This document shows, piece after piece, positions 1 to 10,502 of a stretch of DNA of 55,392 bases (within the stretch, counting starts at the first letter, position 1; each line of letters begins with the position of its first letter). Both the position numbers and the translations under genes were made by a program. Under the pieces are notes generated by a model. That model made no database searches. It worked only from the letters and a program-made list of their open reading frames with translations, and had not been told where the DNA came from. Location: assembly GCA_002163115.1 (NCBI GenBank), contig MAAI01000002.1, positions 1-55,392 of the forward strand, written 5' to 3'. This stretch comes from Methylophaga sp. 41_12_T18. Lineage in GTDB: Bacteria > Pseudomonadota > Gammaproteobacteria > Nitrosococcales > Methylophagaceae.

Positions 1-213
1 GGTTGGGTTGTAACTAAAATTATTGGCGATTTTAAGTAACCGACTGGTCAGCGATGCATCTCTTAATATAGTCTGGGCGACTTCGCTGGCTGAACTATCT
101 TCACTATTGACCGCCTCAGTCACATCAGCGACAGTGCCTGAGAATACCGGCATATCTTCACCACTAAGGTGTTTTATCCATGCATCGAGTTGTTTATTTG
201 TTGCATCAGTCAA
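1..213 (-). CDS. HDOD-domain protein, N-terminal part (cut by window edge)
   Basis: An open frame of 71 codons runs off the left edge on the minus strand. It starts at a TTG, because the frame upstream is closed by TAG at 223-225. An AGGCGG Shine-Dalgarno lies 5 nt before the TTG. The peptide contains MPVFSGTVADVTEAVN, then S(A/S)EVAQTILRDASLTSRLLKIAN, which reads as the start of an HDOD domain: the usual pattern is a short linker, 'LP.l...v..v', then 'iA..I..DP.Lta.lLriaNs'. HDOD proteins are non-catalytic HD-like signalling modules. The gene begins 14 nt after the 5'-nucleotidase stop, so it is probably the last gene of that operon. Its C-terminal half and any partner domain lie outside the window. 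Confidence 0.72.
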   Translation of the reverse strand, partial: MTDATNKQLDAWIKHLSGEDMPVFSGTVADVTEAVNSEDSSASEVAQTILRDASLTSRLLKIANNFSYNPT

Positions 214-227
214 ACTAGCCGCCTAAT

Positions 228-1127
228 TTATGGTTTCTCGTTTGCGATTCCGTGTGGCACATGACCTGTAGCCACATGTTCCCTTGCCGATTCACAATGA
301 CCTTCTTGATCATCAAAGAAAATATCAGCACCAAACGAATCTAAAAAGGGCCCTTTGTCCATCCCACCCAGGAAAATAGCTTCATCAATTCTAATTCCCC
401 ATGCTCGTAAGGTGAGTATTACTCTTTCATGAGCAGGAGCAGAACGGGCTGTTACTAGCGCAGTTCGTATTGGAGATTCATGTTCATCATACTCTGTTTG
501 CAGCCGATTCAATGTCATTAAAAAGTCTTTAAATGGACCATCGGATAAGGGTTTCTTTGCAGCCTTTTGTTCAACTTCAGTAAACTTTTCGAGCCCATGC
601 TGCTTATAGATTCGCTCTGCTTCATCCGAAAATAATACCGCATCACCATCAAACGCTATGCGTAATTGCTCAGTTGCATTGAGCTGTTCAATTTTTGAGG
701 GCAAAATCGTTGCTGCCGCAAAACCAGCATTTAAAGCCATGCGAACATCTTCTGGGCTAGTAGATAAAAAAAGGTTGGCACCGAATGGAGCAACATAACG
801 ATAAGGACTATCGCCGGAGGTAAAAACAGCACGAGTAATGGCTAACTTGTGATGCTGGATTGAGTTGAACACTCTCAAGCCGGTATCGGCACTATTTCGG
901 GATAACAAAATAATTTCGACACTCGGGTTCTGTTTGTCTTTATTGTTTAACGCTAATAATTTTCGTACTAATGAAAATGCTGTACCTGGCTGTAAGGGAA
1001 TATCTTCATGTTCTATTTGATAGTCACAGTAAGCTTGGGTGCCTTGTTGTTCATATATCTGGTGGCTTTCATCCAAATCAAATAAAGCACGTGAAGATAT
1101 AGCAACAACCAAAGGCTTTTTATTCAT
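228..1127 (-). CDS. Cytosolic 5'-nucleotidase family protein
   Basis: A 299-residue protein that matches in length and motifs the bacterial members of the 5'-nucleotidase family related to animal cN-I (Pfam 5-nucleotidase). It opens with LVVAISSRALFDLDESH, a HAD-like first motif with the paired acidic residues of FDLD. It continues with a conserved GVRV-like segment (TGLRVFNSI) and R.FTSGDSPYRYV, and ends with the HAD motif IFFDDQEGHC. The expected activity is dephosphorylation of nucleoside monophosphates in the cytoplasm. It lies 2 nt downstream of the NERD gene and 14 nt upstream of the HDOD gene on the same strand, so the three probably form one transcript. The family call is firm; the substrate is not known from sequence. 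Confidence 0.85.
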   Translation of the reverse strand: MNKKPLVVAISSRALFDLDESHQIYEQQGTQAYCDYQIEHEDIPLQPGTAFSLVRKLLALNNKDKQNPSVEIILLSRNSADTGLRVFNSIQHHKLAITRAVFTSGDSPYRYVAPFGANLFLSTSPEDVRMALNAGFAAATILPSKIEQLNATEQLRIAFDGDAVLFSDEAERIYKQHGLEKFTEVEQKAAKKPLSDGPFKDFLMTLNRLQTEYDEHESPIRTALVTARSAPAHERVILTLRAWGIRIDEAIFLGGMDKGPFLDSFGADIFFDDQEGHCESAREHVATGHVPHGIANEKP

Positions 1128-1129
1128 TA

Positions 1130-1726
1130 TTAACTGTCCCCATCCCTCATCACAGCTTGACCATTTTTACGAGCTATTCGCAGGCAGCGTTGCCAATCTG
1201 TCTTTGCCTTGTCAGTAAATTTAGGTGAATCAACCATTGGTTGAATGTCAGCGGCTAAAGTTTCCAATATCGATACTTCCTCAAGCTTTCCTTTTGGAAA
1301 GTGTGAGTCAGCGTTAAATACTACTCTACAGAATATAGGCACATTAGGGGCTAATAATTTTAATGCTTGGCGTGAAGTACGGATGCGGCGTAGAGGATTT
1401 GCAAATTTAAAGCTTCTGCCGTCTACAATTTGCGTCCATTGATCAATCTGTTCTGCACCATATAAGTTACCTGAAATCGGATAGGTTTCTATCAATAACA
1501 AACCTTGATCCATCAAAATTATATGTTCTATTTCTAATAAACCGCCAATGCCATCAGGAATGATAATTTCTTTTATTTCATCACGTTTTACAGATTGTAA
1601 AATCAACTCCATTTGTGCTGTGGCAGATGGTTTGCGTTTTTTCCAGATGTAGGCAACTACAACTGCTAGGATAAGTAACAGAACTAAAACCAGTTCAATT
1701 GCATAATTTTCTAACAAAACAGTCAT
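1130..1726 (-). CDS. Membrane-anchored NERD-domain protein
   Basis: A 198-residue protein with one N-terminal membrane segment (about residues 8-28, rich in L, V and I), followed by the basic stop-transfer KKRK. The soluble part holds a NERD-like core: GLLEIEHIILMDQGLLLIETYPISGNLYG, then W.QIVDGRSFKFANPLRR (both quoted in part), and a later VVFNADSHFPKG strand. NERD domains are distant relatives of restriction-like nucleases. In this copy the usual D...K pair is blurred (IET instead of the more common VKT/EVK), so nuclease activity is uncertain. It is the first gene of the leftward NERD-nucleotidase-HDOD set. Confidence 0.7.
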   Translation of the reverse strand: MTVLLENYAIELVLVLLLILAVVVAYIWKKRKPSATAQMELILQSVKRDEIKEIIIPDGIGGLLEIEHIILMDQGLLLIETYPISGNLYGAEQIDQWTQIVDGRSFKFANPLRRIRTSRQALKLLAPNVPIFCRVVFNADSHFPKGKLEEVSILETLAADIQPMVDSPKFTDKAKTDWQRCLRIARKNGQAVMRDGDS

Positions 1727-1798
1727 AAGCCTTAGTTATCTTCGAGCGCTGAATTATACGTATTTTTGTTAAGCTTTGTGAGCAAATTCACTTAAATA

Positions 1799-2689
1799 TT
1801 ATTGTTGAATTTCAACTGGGTCCTCATGAATGAGTACTTCTACATCAGGGAAAAGTTCAACTAACTTTTGCTCCACCCTGTCGGTAATAGCATGTGCGTC
1901 ATATAAAGAGAGTGTGGCATCCAGCTCTAGATGTAATTGAATGAATACCGTTGTGCCTGAACGACGTGTCCGTAGGTCATGAAAACCTTGTGTTTCAGGA
2001 TGAGCGATGACTGCGGCGCTAATTTTTTGTTTATCTGCATCCGGCAGCTCGTGATCCATCAATAAATCAATAGACTCTCTGATGATGTGCCATGCACTGT
2101 ATAAAATAAACACTGCAATGGCAAGAGCAAATAAAGCATCAAACTGCTGCCAACCATAAAAAGTTAAAACAAGTGCCACAATGACACTCGCATTAACCAA
2201 TAAGTCCGTTTTGTAATGTAAGGCATCCGCTTTAATAGCCGTCGAATCGGTGTGTTTAATAACGTAGTTCTGAAATAACATCAAAATCATTGTCAACACG
2301 ATAGAGAAAATCATCACGCTAACGCCGACTTCCAAGCCCGCTTGTATTGGCTGTGGATGTAGGATGCGACCAAATGCTTGCAATAATAAAATTCCTGCCG
2401 AGCCAGCAATAAATAAAGATTGGCCCATTCCCGCCAAAGCTTCAGCTTTACCATGACCAAATCGATGCTCGCGGTCAGCCGGGACAAGAGCATGTCGAAT
2501 AGCAATCATATTTAATAATGACGCCAATACGTCGAGACTGGAATCCACCAAGGTAGCCAATATGCTGACAGAATCAGTAATAAGCCAGGCGACTACTTTT
2601 ACCAAAATAAGCACTACAGCAGTAGAAACTGAGGCATAAGTGGCTAAACGCATTAAACGCGCTTTATCTATTTGTTGAGCACTGGTCAT
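1799..2689 (-). CDS. fieF: Cation diffusion facilitator, FieF type (Zn/Fe efflux)
   Basis: Inner-membrane cation/proton antiporter of the CDF family, about 296 residues, the same size as E. coli FieF. Diagnostic motifs are SVSILATLVDSSLD (the TM2 metal-site aspartates, DxxxD), HRFGHGKAEALAGMGQS between TM2 and TM3, ALHYKTD (HxxxD of TM5), and the cytoplasmic domain with HDLRTRRSGTTVFIQLHLE near residues 225-245. Six membrane segments are visible. I prefer the ATG at 2689 (MTSAQQIDKARL), which fits the family length. A TTG 42 nt upstream (2731) is also open in frame; neither has a good Shine-Dalgarno. It is transcribed divergently from the phosphoglucomutase gene. Confidence 0.88.
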   Translation of the reverse strand: MTSAQQIDKARLMRLATYASVSTAVVLILVKVVAWLITDSVSILATLVDSSLDVLASLLNMIAIRHALVPADREHRFGHGKAEALAGMGQSLFIAGSAGILLLQAFGRILHPQPIQAGLEVGVSVMIFSIVLTMILMLFQNYVIKHTDSTAIKADALHYKTDLLVNASVIVALVLTFYGWQQFDALFALAIAVFILYSAWHIIRESIDLLMDHELPDADKQKISAAVIAHPETQGFHDLRTRRSGTTVFIQLHLELDATLSLYDAHAITDRVEQKLVELFPDVEVLIHEDPVEIQQ

Positions 2690-2766
2690 GACATCGGTAT
2701 ATTTAGTGGCAGTTAAGTTAAATAGTAGCAATTATTCTAATTTCTTCCTACATGGAAATACTATAG

Positions 2767-4413
<1,647 letters not shown>

Positions 4414-4424
4414 GGTTTTATTCC

Positions 4425-5018
4425 ATGCAACAACTTATTTTAGGCTCCAGTTCACCATTTCGTGCAGAGCTATTAACAAAACTGGGTTTATCGTTTATTA
4501 CTGCCTCACCAGATATTGACGAAACAGCCTTAACTAATGAATCACCAGAAACACTAGTACAGCGCTTATCTGAACAAAAAGCACGGGCTATAGCAGCACA
4601 ACACCCAAATGCATTAATTATTGGTTCAGATCAGGTTGCAGTATTAGGAGAAAAAATATTAGGCAAACCGAAAACTCATGACAAGGCGGTAAAGCAACTT
4701 ACTGCACAGAGTGGTCATACCGTAACCTTCTTAACTGGCCTAGCTTTATACAATAGCCAAACACAGCAGATGCAGTCTTTAGTAGAACCTTTCGAAGTAA
4801 AATTTAGAGCGTTAACAGGCCAGCAAATTGAATTTTATTTGCAGCAAGAACAGCCTTATCAATGTGCAGGTAGTTTTAAGTCGGAAGGATTAGGAATTAG
4901 TTTGTTTGAAAAGTTAGCAGGCGATGATCCCAACAGTCTTATTGGTTTACCACTAATCAAGTTGATACAACTGCTAGCGGCTGAAGACATTGATATCCTA
5001 CAGCCGCAACAATCATAA
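4425..5018 (+). CDS. Maf family nucleotide pyrophosphatase, YceF type
   Basis: A 197-residue house-cleaning pyrophosphatase. The N-terminal LILGSSSPFRAELL is the Maf signature, LIIGSDQVAVL is the catalytic Asp segment, and GKPKTHDKAVKQL and AGSFKSEGLGI follow. The AGSFKSEG...LFEKLAGDDPNSLIGLPL stretch (quoted in part) is the signature that separates YceF-like Maf proteins, which act on 7-methyl-GTP and similar modified nucleotides, from the YhdE type, which acts on dTTP/UTP. It follows pgm closely on the same strand and converges on the small periplasmic protein gene, with 3 nt between the stop codons. The family call is firm. The substrate is by analogy with E. coli YceF. Confidence 0.92.
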   Translation: MQQLILGSSSPFRAELLTKLGLSFITASPDIDETALTNESPETLVQRLSEQKARAIAAQHPNALIIGSDQVAVLGEKILGKPKTHDKAVKQLTAQSGHTVTFLTGLALYNSQTQQMQSLVEPFEVKFRALTGQQIEFYLQQEQPYQCAGSFKSEGLGISLFEKLAGDDPNSLIGLPLIKLIQLLAAEDIDILQPQQS

Positions 5019-5021
5019 GTT

Positions 5022-5417
5022 TTATTGTGCTACTTGGGCATTTGCAGCAGCTGCTGCTTGTCCAGCCATAGACTGCATAACTGCAGACATTAGTTTAGTG
5101 GCTGCTCGAGAGCGCATTTTCTTAACCATGTTTTGACGCAAACCATCGTCAACATTATTGGCAGCCAGAACTTCATCTAAAGTATCTAAGTGTGGTTCAC
5201 AAGCTTGCAATGTTTTATCAGCAACATTTGCAACTTGTGCGCCCTTTTGATGATATTCAAGTCTGTTTTGCATCATGCATTTATTGTAATCAGTTATCGC
5301 AGAGTACATATCTGTTTGAGCCTCTTGCGATATATCTGCGGGAGTAATCAAATTACTTTCTGCCATTACCGAAGTTGAAAGTACAGCACTCGCTACTAAT
5401 AAAACTACTTTATTCAT
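5022..5417 (-). CDS. Small periplasmic protein of unknown function
   Basis: 131 residues with a clear signal peptide (MNKVVLLVASAVLSTSVMA, cleavage after AMA-like VMA-ES). The mature part is helical and contains two cysteines (NKCMMQNRLEYHQKG and LQACEPHLD) that could form a disulfide. It ends in an alanine/glutamine-rich tail (AGQAAAAANAQVAQ). I do not recognise the family. The gene stands alone on the minus strand between the pgm-maf pair and amgK, and the about 200 nt upstream of its start probably hold divergent promoters for it and amgK. Confidence 0.6.
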   Translation of the reverse strand: MNKVVLLVASAVLSTSVMAESNLITPADISQEAQTDMYSAITDYNKCMMQNRLEYHQKGAQVANVADKTLQACEPHLDTLDEVLAANNVDDGLRQNMVKKMRSRAATKLMSAVMQSMAGQAAAAANAQVAQ

Positions 5418-5620
5418 TATTTAATCCACTCACTGTATAAAAAATTTGATTAATTAGGACACTTAAAAACTAAATAATATCCCAACAAACTTTGCTTACT
5501 ATACACTTGCTTATCAAAACAGCGCATAGTTAAGTTCGATATCGATATGGAATATAACAAATTACTGTTTACTATTAGACTGTTAAAAGAATTACCTAAT
5601 GTTGTTTATATGAGACGTGT

Positions 5621-6604
5621 ATGTACGAAGACAATAGATTAAAGCTAATTAAAGCATGGCTACCAACCATTATCGGTACTGACAAATTCACTATAGAATC
5701 CGCGTCAAGTGATGCTAGTTTTAGACGCTATTTTCGAGTTACTCATGACCAAACCACATGGATAGTCATGGATGCACCGCCTGAAAAAGAAGACACTGAA
5801 CCTTTTATTAAAATTGCATCGTTTCTAGATAATCATGATGTTCATGTGCCCAAAATTTTAGCCAATGATCAAGAGCAAGGTTTTTTATTATTATCTGATT
5901 TAGGTCAACAACCCTATCTAAATGAATTAAATGATAATAGTGCTGACCAGCTATATCACTTTTCGATAAAATCCTTACTACAAATACAGCTATGTCCTAT
6001 AGATAGCAAAATTAACCTCCCTACTTACGATCGTGAATTATTGCAGCGAGAAATGATGTTGTTTCCAGAGTGGTATTTAGATCGTCATTTAAATATACCG
6101 GCTCCTGACTTCTTGCAAGCAAGCTTTGATGTGCTCATCGCCAATGCTCTAGAGCAACCACAAGTTGTTGTTCACCGTGACTATCATTCCCGAAACTTGA
6201 TGCATACCAACGATAACAGCCCCGGTATCATTGATTTCCAAGATGCTGTCATTGGGCCGATCACATATGACTTAGTATCACTACTTCGAGATTGCTATAT
6301 TTGTTGGCCACAACATAAACTTGATCAATGGATTAAAGACTATGTTGAAATGGCCCAAAAACAAGGGCTATTAACAGGTGTAACGTTGGCACAATTTACT
6401 AAATGGTTCGATCTAATGGGCTTGCAACGCCATATTAAAATTTTAGGTATTTTTTGTCGGCTTAATTATCGTGATAACAAAGCTAACTACTTGGATGACT
6501 TACCGCTGACAATGCAGTATGTAAAACAAATCACTAGTAAATATGCTGAGTTTGAAAAATTGAACCAGTTTCTTAACCAACAAACGGATTTAATGGTGAT
6601 ATAA
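5621..6604 (+). CDS. amgK: AmgK, anomeric MurNAc/GlcNAc kinase
   Basis: A 327-residue aminoglycoside-phosphotransferase-fold kinase. It contains SSDASFRRYFRV near the N-terminus (glycine-poor nucleotide loop), the catalytic loop VVHRDYHSRNLMHT (HxDxxxxN) at about 185-198, and the metal-binding IIDFQDAVIGP (DFQ in place of DFG). Members of this family phosphorylate the anomeric carbon of N-acetylmuramic acid (and GlcNAc) in the cytoplasm during peptidoglycan recycling. The call is strengthened by the uridylyltransferase murU starting 1 nt after its stop. Together they convert MurNAc to UDP-MurNAc and bypass de novo synthesis, and with it the fosfomycin-sensitive MurA step. This route is typical of Pseudomonas and relatives and is absent from E. 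coli. Confidence 0.92.
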   Translation: MYEDNRLKLIKAWLPTIIGTDKFTIESASSDASFRRYFRVTHDQTTWIVMDAPPEKEDTEPFIKIASFLDNHDVHVPKILANDQEQGFLLLSDLGQQPYLNELNDNSADQLYHFSIKSLLQIQLCPIDSKINLPTYDRELLQREMMLFPEWYLDRHLNIPAPDFLQASFDVLIANALEQPQVVVHRDYHSRNLMHTNDNSPGIIDFQDAVIGPITYDLVSLLRDCYICWPQHKLDQWIKDYVEMAQKQGLLTGVTLAQFTKWFDLMGLQRHIKILGIFCRLNYRDNKANYLDDLPLTMQYVKQITSKYAEFEKLNQFLNQQTDLMVI

Positions 6605-6605
6605 A

Positions 6606-7274
6606 ATGAAAGCAATGATTTTAGCGGCTGGTCGTGGTGAACGATTACGCCCTCTTACCGATCTCACACCAAAGCCTTTATTAAAAGCAGGTCAATATCG
6701 ATTGATTGAATACTTAATTCAGTCGCTGGTAAAAGCTGGAATAACTGAGATTGTTATCAATCATGCTCATTTAGGCGAGCAATTTGAACCTACCTTAGGT
6801 GATGGCTCACAGTTCGGTGCTGAGATTACCTATTCAGCTGAGCAACAAGGAGGGCTAGAGACCGCAGGCGGAATTATTAAGGCATTACCTTTATTAGGTA
6901 ACGCGCCATTTTTACTTGTTAATGGTGATATTTGGACCGACTTCCCATTTGAGCAATTGGTGAATCGACACTTGCAAGCTAATATCTTATGCCACTTAGT
7001 TTTAGTCAATAACCCAGAACATAACCTACACGGTGACTTTTCTTTAACAAGTGGCCAAGTTAACCAACAAGGCAGTCAGAAATTGACCTATAGTGGTATA
7101 GGCATTTATCAGCCATCACTATTTAAAGACTACGAAGTACAACGTTTAGCACTAAAACCAATCTTAGTTGATGCTATCGACAAACAACAAATCACTGGCC
7201 AACATTATCAAGGTGATTGGTCAGATATTGGCACAGTTGAAAGGCTACGCCACCTTACTGACAAGCTCGCTTAA
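6606..7274 (+). CDS. murU: MurU, N-acetylmuramate alpha-1-phosphate uridylyltransferase
   Basis: A 222-residue nucleotidyltransferase with the fingerprint [18 protein letters not shown] at residues about 9-26. [10 protein letters not shown] (metal-binding Asp) and [12 protein letters not shown] follow, with [11 protein letters not shown] near the C-terminus. It uses UTP and MurNAc-1-phosphate, the product of AmgK, to make UDP-MurNAc. The start lies 1 nt past the amgK stop, so the pair is one transcription unit. Its stop overlaps the argF stop of the opposite strand by 4 nt, leaving no room for a classical terminator between the convergent genes. Confidence 0.93.
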   Translation: MKAMILAAGRGERLRPLTDLTPKPLLKAGQYRLIEYLIQSLVKAGITEIVINHAHLGEQFEPTLGDGSQFGAEITYSAEQQGGLETAGGIIKALPLLGNAPFLLVNGDIWTDFPFEQLVNRHLQANILCHLVLVNNPEHNLHGDFSLTSGQVNQQGSQKLTYSGIGIYQPSLFKDYEVQRLALKPILVDAIDKQQITGQHYQGDWSDIGTVERLRHLTDKLA

Positions 7275-8170
7275 TTTAAGAATAAAAACTCTAATAGTGC
7301 TTTTTGAGCATGCAAGCGATTTTCAGCTTCATCCCAAACCACACTTTGCTTGCCATCAATAACATCTGCTGTCACCTCTTCATCACGATGAGCAGGTAAG
7401 CAATGCATAAACAACGCATCATCATTTGCTAATGACATAATTTGTTTATTAACTTGGAAGTCAGCAAATGCTAGTTCACGTTTACGCTGTTCTTCTTCTT
7501 GGCCCATACTGGCCCAAACATCAGTTACAACGAGATCAGAACCTTTGACTGCACTGGCAGTATCAGTAAACAACGCCACTTCAGCTTGCGCATTGTTAAC
7601 AATGTCACTATTCGGTTCATAACCTTTTGGTGTCGCTATATTCAGCTTAAAACCAAATTGTTGTGCAGCATTAATATACGAATGACACATATTATTACCA
7701 TCACCGACCCAAGTAACAGTCTTACCTTTAATAGAACCACGATGTTCAACGTAAGTTTGCATATCAGCAAGCAACTGACAAGGATGATAATCGTCAGTTA
7801 AAGCATTAATGACTGGTACAGATGAATATTGAGCGAATGTTTCAATTTTTGCATGCTCAAAGGTACGAATCATTACCATATCAGCCATGCTAGAAATAAC
7901 ACGCGCTGAATCCTCAACAGGCTCGCCTCGACCTAATTGCGTGTCATTAGGTGACAAGAATATAGAGCCGCCACCGAACTGAATCATCGCTGATTCAAAT
8001 GAAACACGAGTACGAGTCGATGACTTTTCAAAAATCATCGCCAAAACTTTATTTTTTAAAGGCTGATAAATTTCACCCGCTTTGTGCATGCGCTTAAGTT
8101 CAATAGCACGCTCAACTAAGGTTTGTAATTCTTCAGCAGTTAAATCTTTTAACGTTAAAAAATGTCTCAT
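7271..8170 (-). CDS. argF: Ornithine carbamoyltransferase
   Basis: About 299 residues. It makes citrulline from ornithine and carbamoyl phosphate. The carbamoyl-phosphate loop [10 protein letters not shown], the [11 protein letters not shown] segment, the [11 protein letters not shown] ornithine loop and [13 protein letters not shown] are all present. I chose the ATG at 8170 ([10 protein letters not shown]), 1 nt after the argD stop, because this matches the usual start of the family. An in-frame GTG at 8182 would add 4 residues and overlap argD. With argD it forms a two-gene arginine unit. Confidence 0.95.
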   Translation of the reverse strand: MRHFLTLKDLTAEELQTLVERAIELKRMHKAGEIYQPLKNKVLAMIFEKSSTRTRVSFESAMIQFGGGSIFLSPNDTQLGRGEPVEDSARVISSMADMVMIRTFEHAKIETFAQYSSVPVINALTDDYHPCQLLADMQTYVEHRGSIKGKTVTWVGDGNNMCHSYINAAQQFGFKLNIATPKGYEPNSDIVNNAQAEVALFTDTASAVKGSDLVVTDVWASMGQEEEQRKRELAFADFQVNKQIMSLANDDALFMHCLPAHRDEEVTADVIDGKQSVVWDEAENRLHAQKALLEFLFLN

Positions 8171-8171
8171 T

Positions 8172-9371
8172 TTAAACTTCACTCTTCGCTAAATTGTTAG
8201 CAAGAAAACCGATAACTAATTCACTTATCAAGTCGACCATTTTTGTCGCTTCATCAGTCGTTAAAATCAGAGGTGGCAAGAGGCGAATCACTTTATCAGC
8301 AGTGACATTGATTAAAATCCCTTTATCAAGTGCTTTTTGAACTAACTCAGCACAAGGTATTGCCAGTTCAATTCCAAACATGCAACCAAACGATCTAATA
8401 TCCGTTACACCATCAATATTGGCTAGCTGTTGTTTGAATCCAGATGTGACTTGCTCATTTAGCTGCTGAACATGTAACAACACACTTTGTTGCTCAATGG
8501 TATCAAGTACTGCCAAGGCAGCACGACATGCTAAAGGATTGCCACCAAAGGTTGAGCCATGATTGCCTGGTTGCAAAACATCCATCGCAGCACCAGAAAT
8601 CAAGCATGCTCCAATAGGCATACCGTTACCGAGACCTTTCGCTAACATCAAGACATCAGGTAATACATCATCCGCATGTTGGTATGCAAACCATTCCGAA
8701 GTACGACCAATACCTGTCTGAACCTCATCCAACATCATTAACAATTTACGCTGTGTGCATAAGGTTCTTACATCAGCCAAATAATCAGCATCCGGTATTC
8801 TTACGCCACCTTCGCCTTGCACAGGTTCTAACATTATAGCGACAGCTTCAGGCCAATGACCGACAGCCATCTTTAATGCATCCATGTCATTGTATGGCAC
8901 ACGTACAAAGCCAGGAACTAAAGGAGAAAAACCATCGTGTACTTTAGGATTACCTGTTGCAGTCAGTGTCGCCATTGTTCTGCCATGAAAGCTACCATCC
9001 ATAACAATAATGACGGGTTTATCTATGCCTTTATCGTGACCATATTTACGCGCTACTTTAATCGCAGTTTCATTTGCTTCAGCACCAGAGTTACAGAAAA
9101 AAGCTTGATTCATGCCAGATATCTGCATCAACTTATCAGCTAACTGCTGCTGTAACGGAATGTTATATACATTAGACGTATGCATTAAGGTGCTTGCCTG
9201 TTCTGCTATCGCATCACTCACTGCTGGGTGGCAATGACCTAAATTACAGACAGCGATACCTGATAAGGCATCCAGATACTGATTACCGTTAATATCAGTT
9301 AACCATGCTCCCTTACCTTCGGTAAATGCAATATCAAGACGTCCGTATGTTGGTATGACTGTATTTGTCAT
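8172..9371 (-). CDS. argD: Acetylornithine aminotransferase
   Basis: A 399-residue PLP-dependent class III aminotransferase that acts in arginine synthesis (and often as succinyldiaminopimelate aminotransferase in lysine synthesis). Visible features are [17 protein letters not shown] (PLP phosphate loop), [19 protein letters not shown], and the PLP lysine in [14 protein letters not shown]. The start has a good Shine-Dalgarno (TTAGGAG about 11 nt upstream). argF follows immediately. I looked for ArgR boxes in the 175 nt upstream and saw none that were convincing. Confidence 0.94.
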   Translation of the reverse strand: MTNTVIPTYGRLDIAFTEGKGAWLTDINGNQYLDALSGIAVCNLGHCHPAVSDAIAEQASTLMHTSNVYNIPLQQQLADKLMQISGMNQAFFCNSGAEANETAIKVARKYGHDKGIDKPVIIVMDGSFHGRTMATLTATGNPKVHDGFSPLVPGFVRVPYNDMDALKMAVGHWPEAVAIMLEPVQGEGGVRIPDADYLADVRTLCTQRKLLMMLDEVQTGIGRTSEWFAYQHADDVLPDVLMLAKGLGNGMPIGACLISGAAMDVLQPGNHGSTFGGNPLACRAALAVLDTIEQQSVLLHVQQLNEQVTSGFKQQLANIDGVTDIRSFGCMFGIELAIPCAELVQKALDKGILINVTADKVIRLLPPLILTTDEATKMVDLISELVIGFLANNLAKSEV

Positions 9372-9443
9372 GGTGCTTCAAACTCCTAAGCCCCATTTAT
9401 AAAAATGGTAAAGCGTAAAATAATCTAGCGATAAATAAAAACG

Positions 9444-9469
9444 AAAAAAGCAGCTTCATTTGAAACTGC
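9444..9469 (-). terminator. Rho-independent terminator downstream of rimI
   Basis: On the minus strand an 8-bp stem (GCAGTTTC / GAAGCTGC with one G-U pair, loop AAAT) is followed by six T. It lies 78 nt past the rimI stop and before argD, so it should end the leuA-holD-rimI transcript. Confidence 0.7.
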
Positions 9470-9546
9470 CTTTGACTAAACCCTGCATTTTATTACTTAT
9501 TAGCAAAACTTGCAAAAATGGCAGTTTAATTAATTGCTATTTAGTA

Positions 9547-10011
9547 CTATATTGCAAATGAAAATAGTGCTAAATCTTTCGCCATTAAGACTGCATCTTC
9601 TCGTCCCTGTGCTGCAGGATAATAGCCCTTCCGCACTGACATTTCATTAAAACCATTTTGTAAATACAGTTGTTGAGCACGAAGGTTTGAGCTACGGACT
9701 TCAAGTAAAATTACCGCAGCGGACTGTTGTTCAGAAAATGAAATGACATGGTCTAATATTTTACGTCCGTAACCGTTTCCTTGAAAGTCAGTACGGACGC
9801 AGATATTCAATAAATGAATTTCATCGACCACATGCTGAGTGAAAACATAGCCAATAATTTTGCTGTCTTTATCAGAAAAGATCCAAGCCTGATGGTTTGC
9901 ACGTAATGAATCTTCGAAGTTCTTTAAACTCCATGGAAACGCATTGGCAGCTTGCTCTATTGCCAATATCTCAGCCAGGTGCTGGTGTTGCAATACTTGT
10001 GGTGTCATCAA
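9547..10011 (-). CDS. rimI: Ribosomal protein S18 alanine N-acetyltransferase RimI
   Basis: A 154-residue GNAT-fold acetyltransferase. The acetyl-CoA loop VRTDFQGNGYGRKILDHVI (R/Q-x-x-G-x-G/A) is at about 93-111. The RimI-specific C-terminal pattern LLEVRSSNLRAQQLYLQNGF, followed by R..YYP...REDAVLMAKDL, is present. It acetylates the N-terminus of S18. The gene lies 2 nt downstream of holD, the same pairing as in E. coli and other gammaproteobacteria. Confidence 0.93.
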   Translation of the reverse strand: MMTPQVLQHQHLAEILAIEQAANAFPWSLKNFEDSLRANHQAWIFSDKDSKIIGYVFTQHVVDEIHLLNICVRTDFQGNGYGRKILDHVISFSEQQSAAVILLEVRSSNLRAQQLYLQNGFNEMSVRKGYYPAAQGREDAVLMAKDLALFSFAI

Positions 10012-10013
10012 AG

Positions 10014-10502
10014 TTAACTGCCTTTGTTATCGATATGTAATGCAAGCCTTATCGATTGCCAAGTATCTTGTTTTTTTTCTGGCGATTGCATTAACTCTGT
10101 CAGGCTATGTGTAGCAATTAAACTCAGTCCGCTCTCTTCTATAATTTGCAGCGGTGTAGACACATTAACATCAGCAATTAGTTGTTGAGCTAGTCGTACC
10201 CCAAAAACAAGTAATATTTTATTAGCTAACGAAGATGTCTTTAAGGATTGGATTTGTTCAGAATCGATCACCGCAACAGTACTTATATTAATACCAATTG
10301 CTAGAAATATTGCCGTTAACAGCTGTTGTTTTTGTGCTGTATGATTTTCTCTATCAAACAAAACCAAATAGTCTGCTAGCAGTTGCTGTTCGTTAAGGCC
10401 TACTGAAACTGCTTGGCTAGTATTGACAATCTGCTGGCGCAATTCCCAGACAGGAATCCCCATCTCTGCGAGTACGGAAAACTGTCTGGGCTCTAACTGC
10501 AT
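10014..10502 (-). CDS. holD: DNA polymerase III psi subunit (HolD-like)
   Basis: 162 residues. HolD is the fast-evolving psi subunit that links the clamp loader to the chi subunit and SSB. The N-terminal FSVLAEMGIPVWELR corresponds to the conserved 'r..yL..MGI..W.lR' chi-binding helix of the family. The C-terminal DTWQSIRLAL matches the family's closing '..K..LW..I'. The start overlaps the leuA stop (TAATG), and rimI follows after 2 nt; the holD-rimI linkage is conserved in gammaproteobacteria and supports the call. It is longer than E. coli HolD (137 residues). Confidence 0.75.
   Translation of the reverse strand: MQLEPRQFSVLAEMGIPVWELRQQIVNTSQAVSVGLNEQQLLADYLVLFDRENHTAQKQQLLTAIFLAIGINISTVAVIDSEQIQSLKTSSLANKILLVFGVRLAQQLIADVNVSTPLQIIEESGLSLIATHSLTELMQSPEKKQDTWQSIRLALHIDNKGS

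Noticed and set aside
23-226. Plus-strand 67-codon frame at the left edge
   Set aside because: It is the shadow of the minus-strand HDOD gene, whose translation matches a known domain and has a ribosome site.
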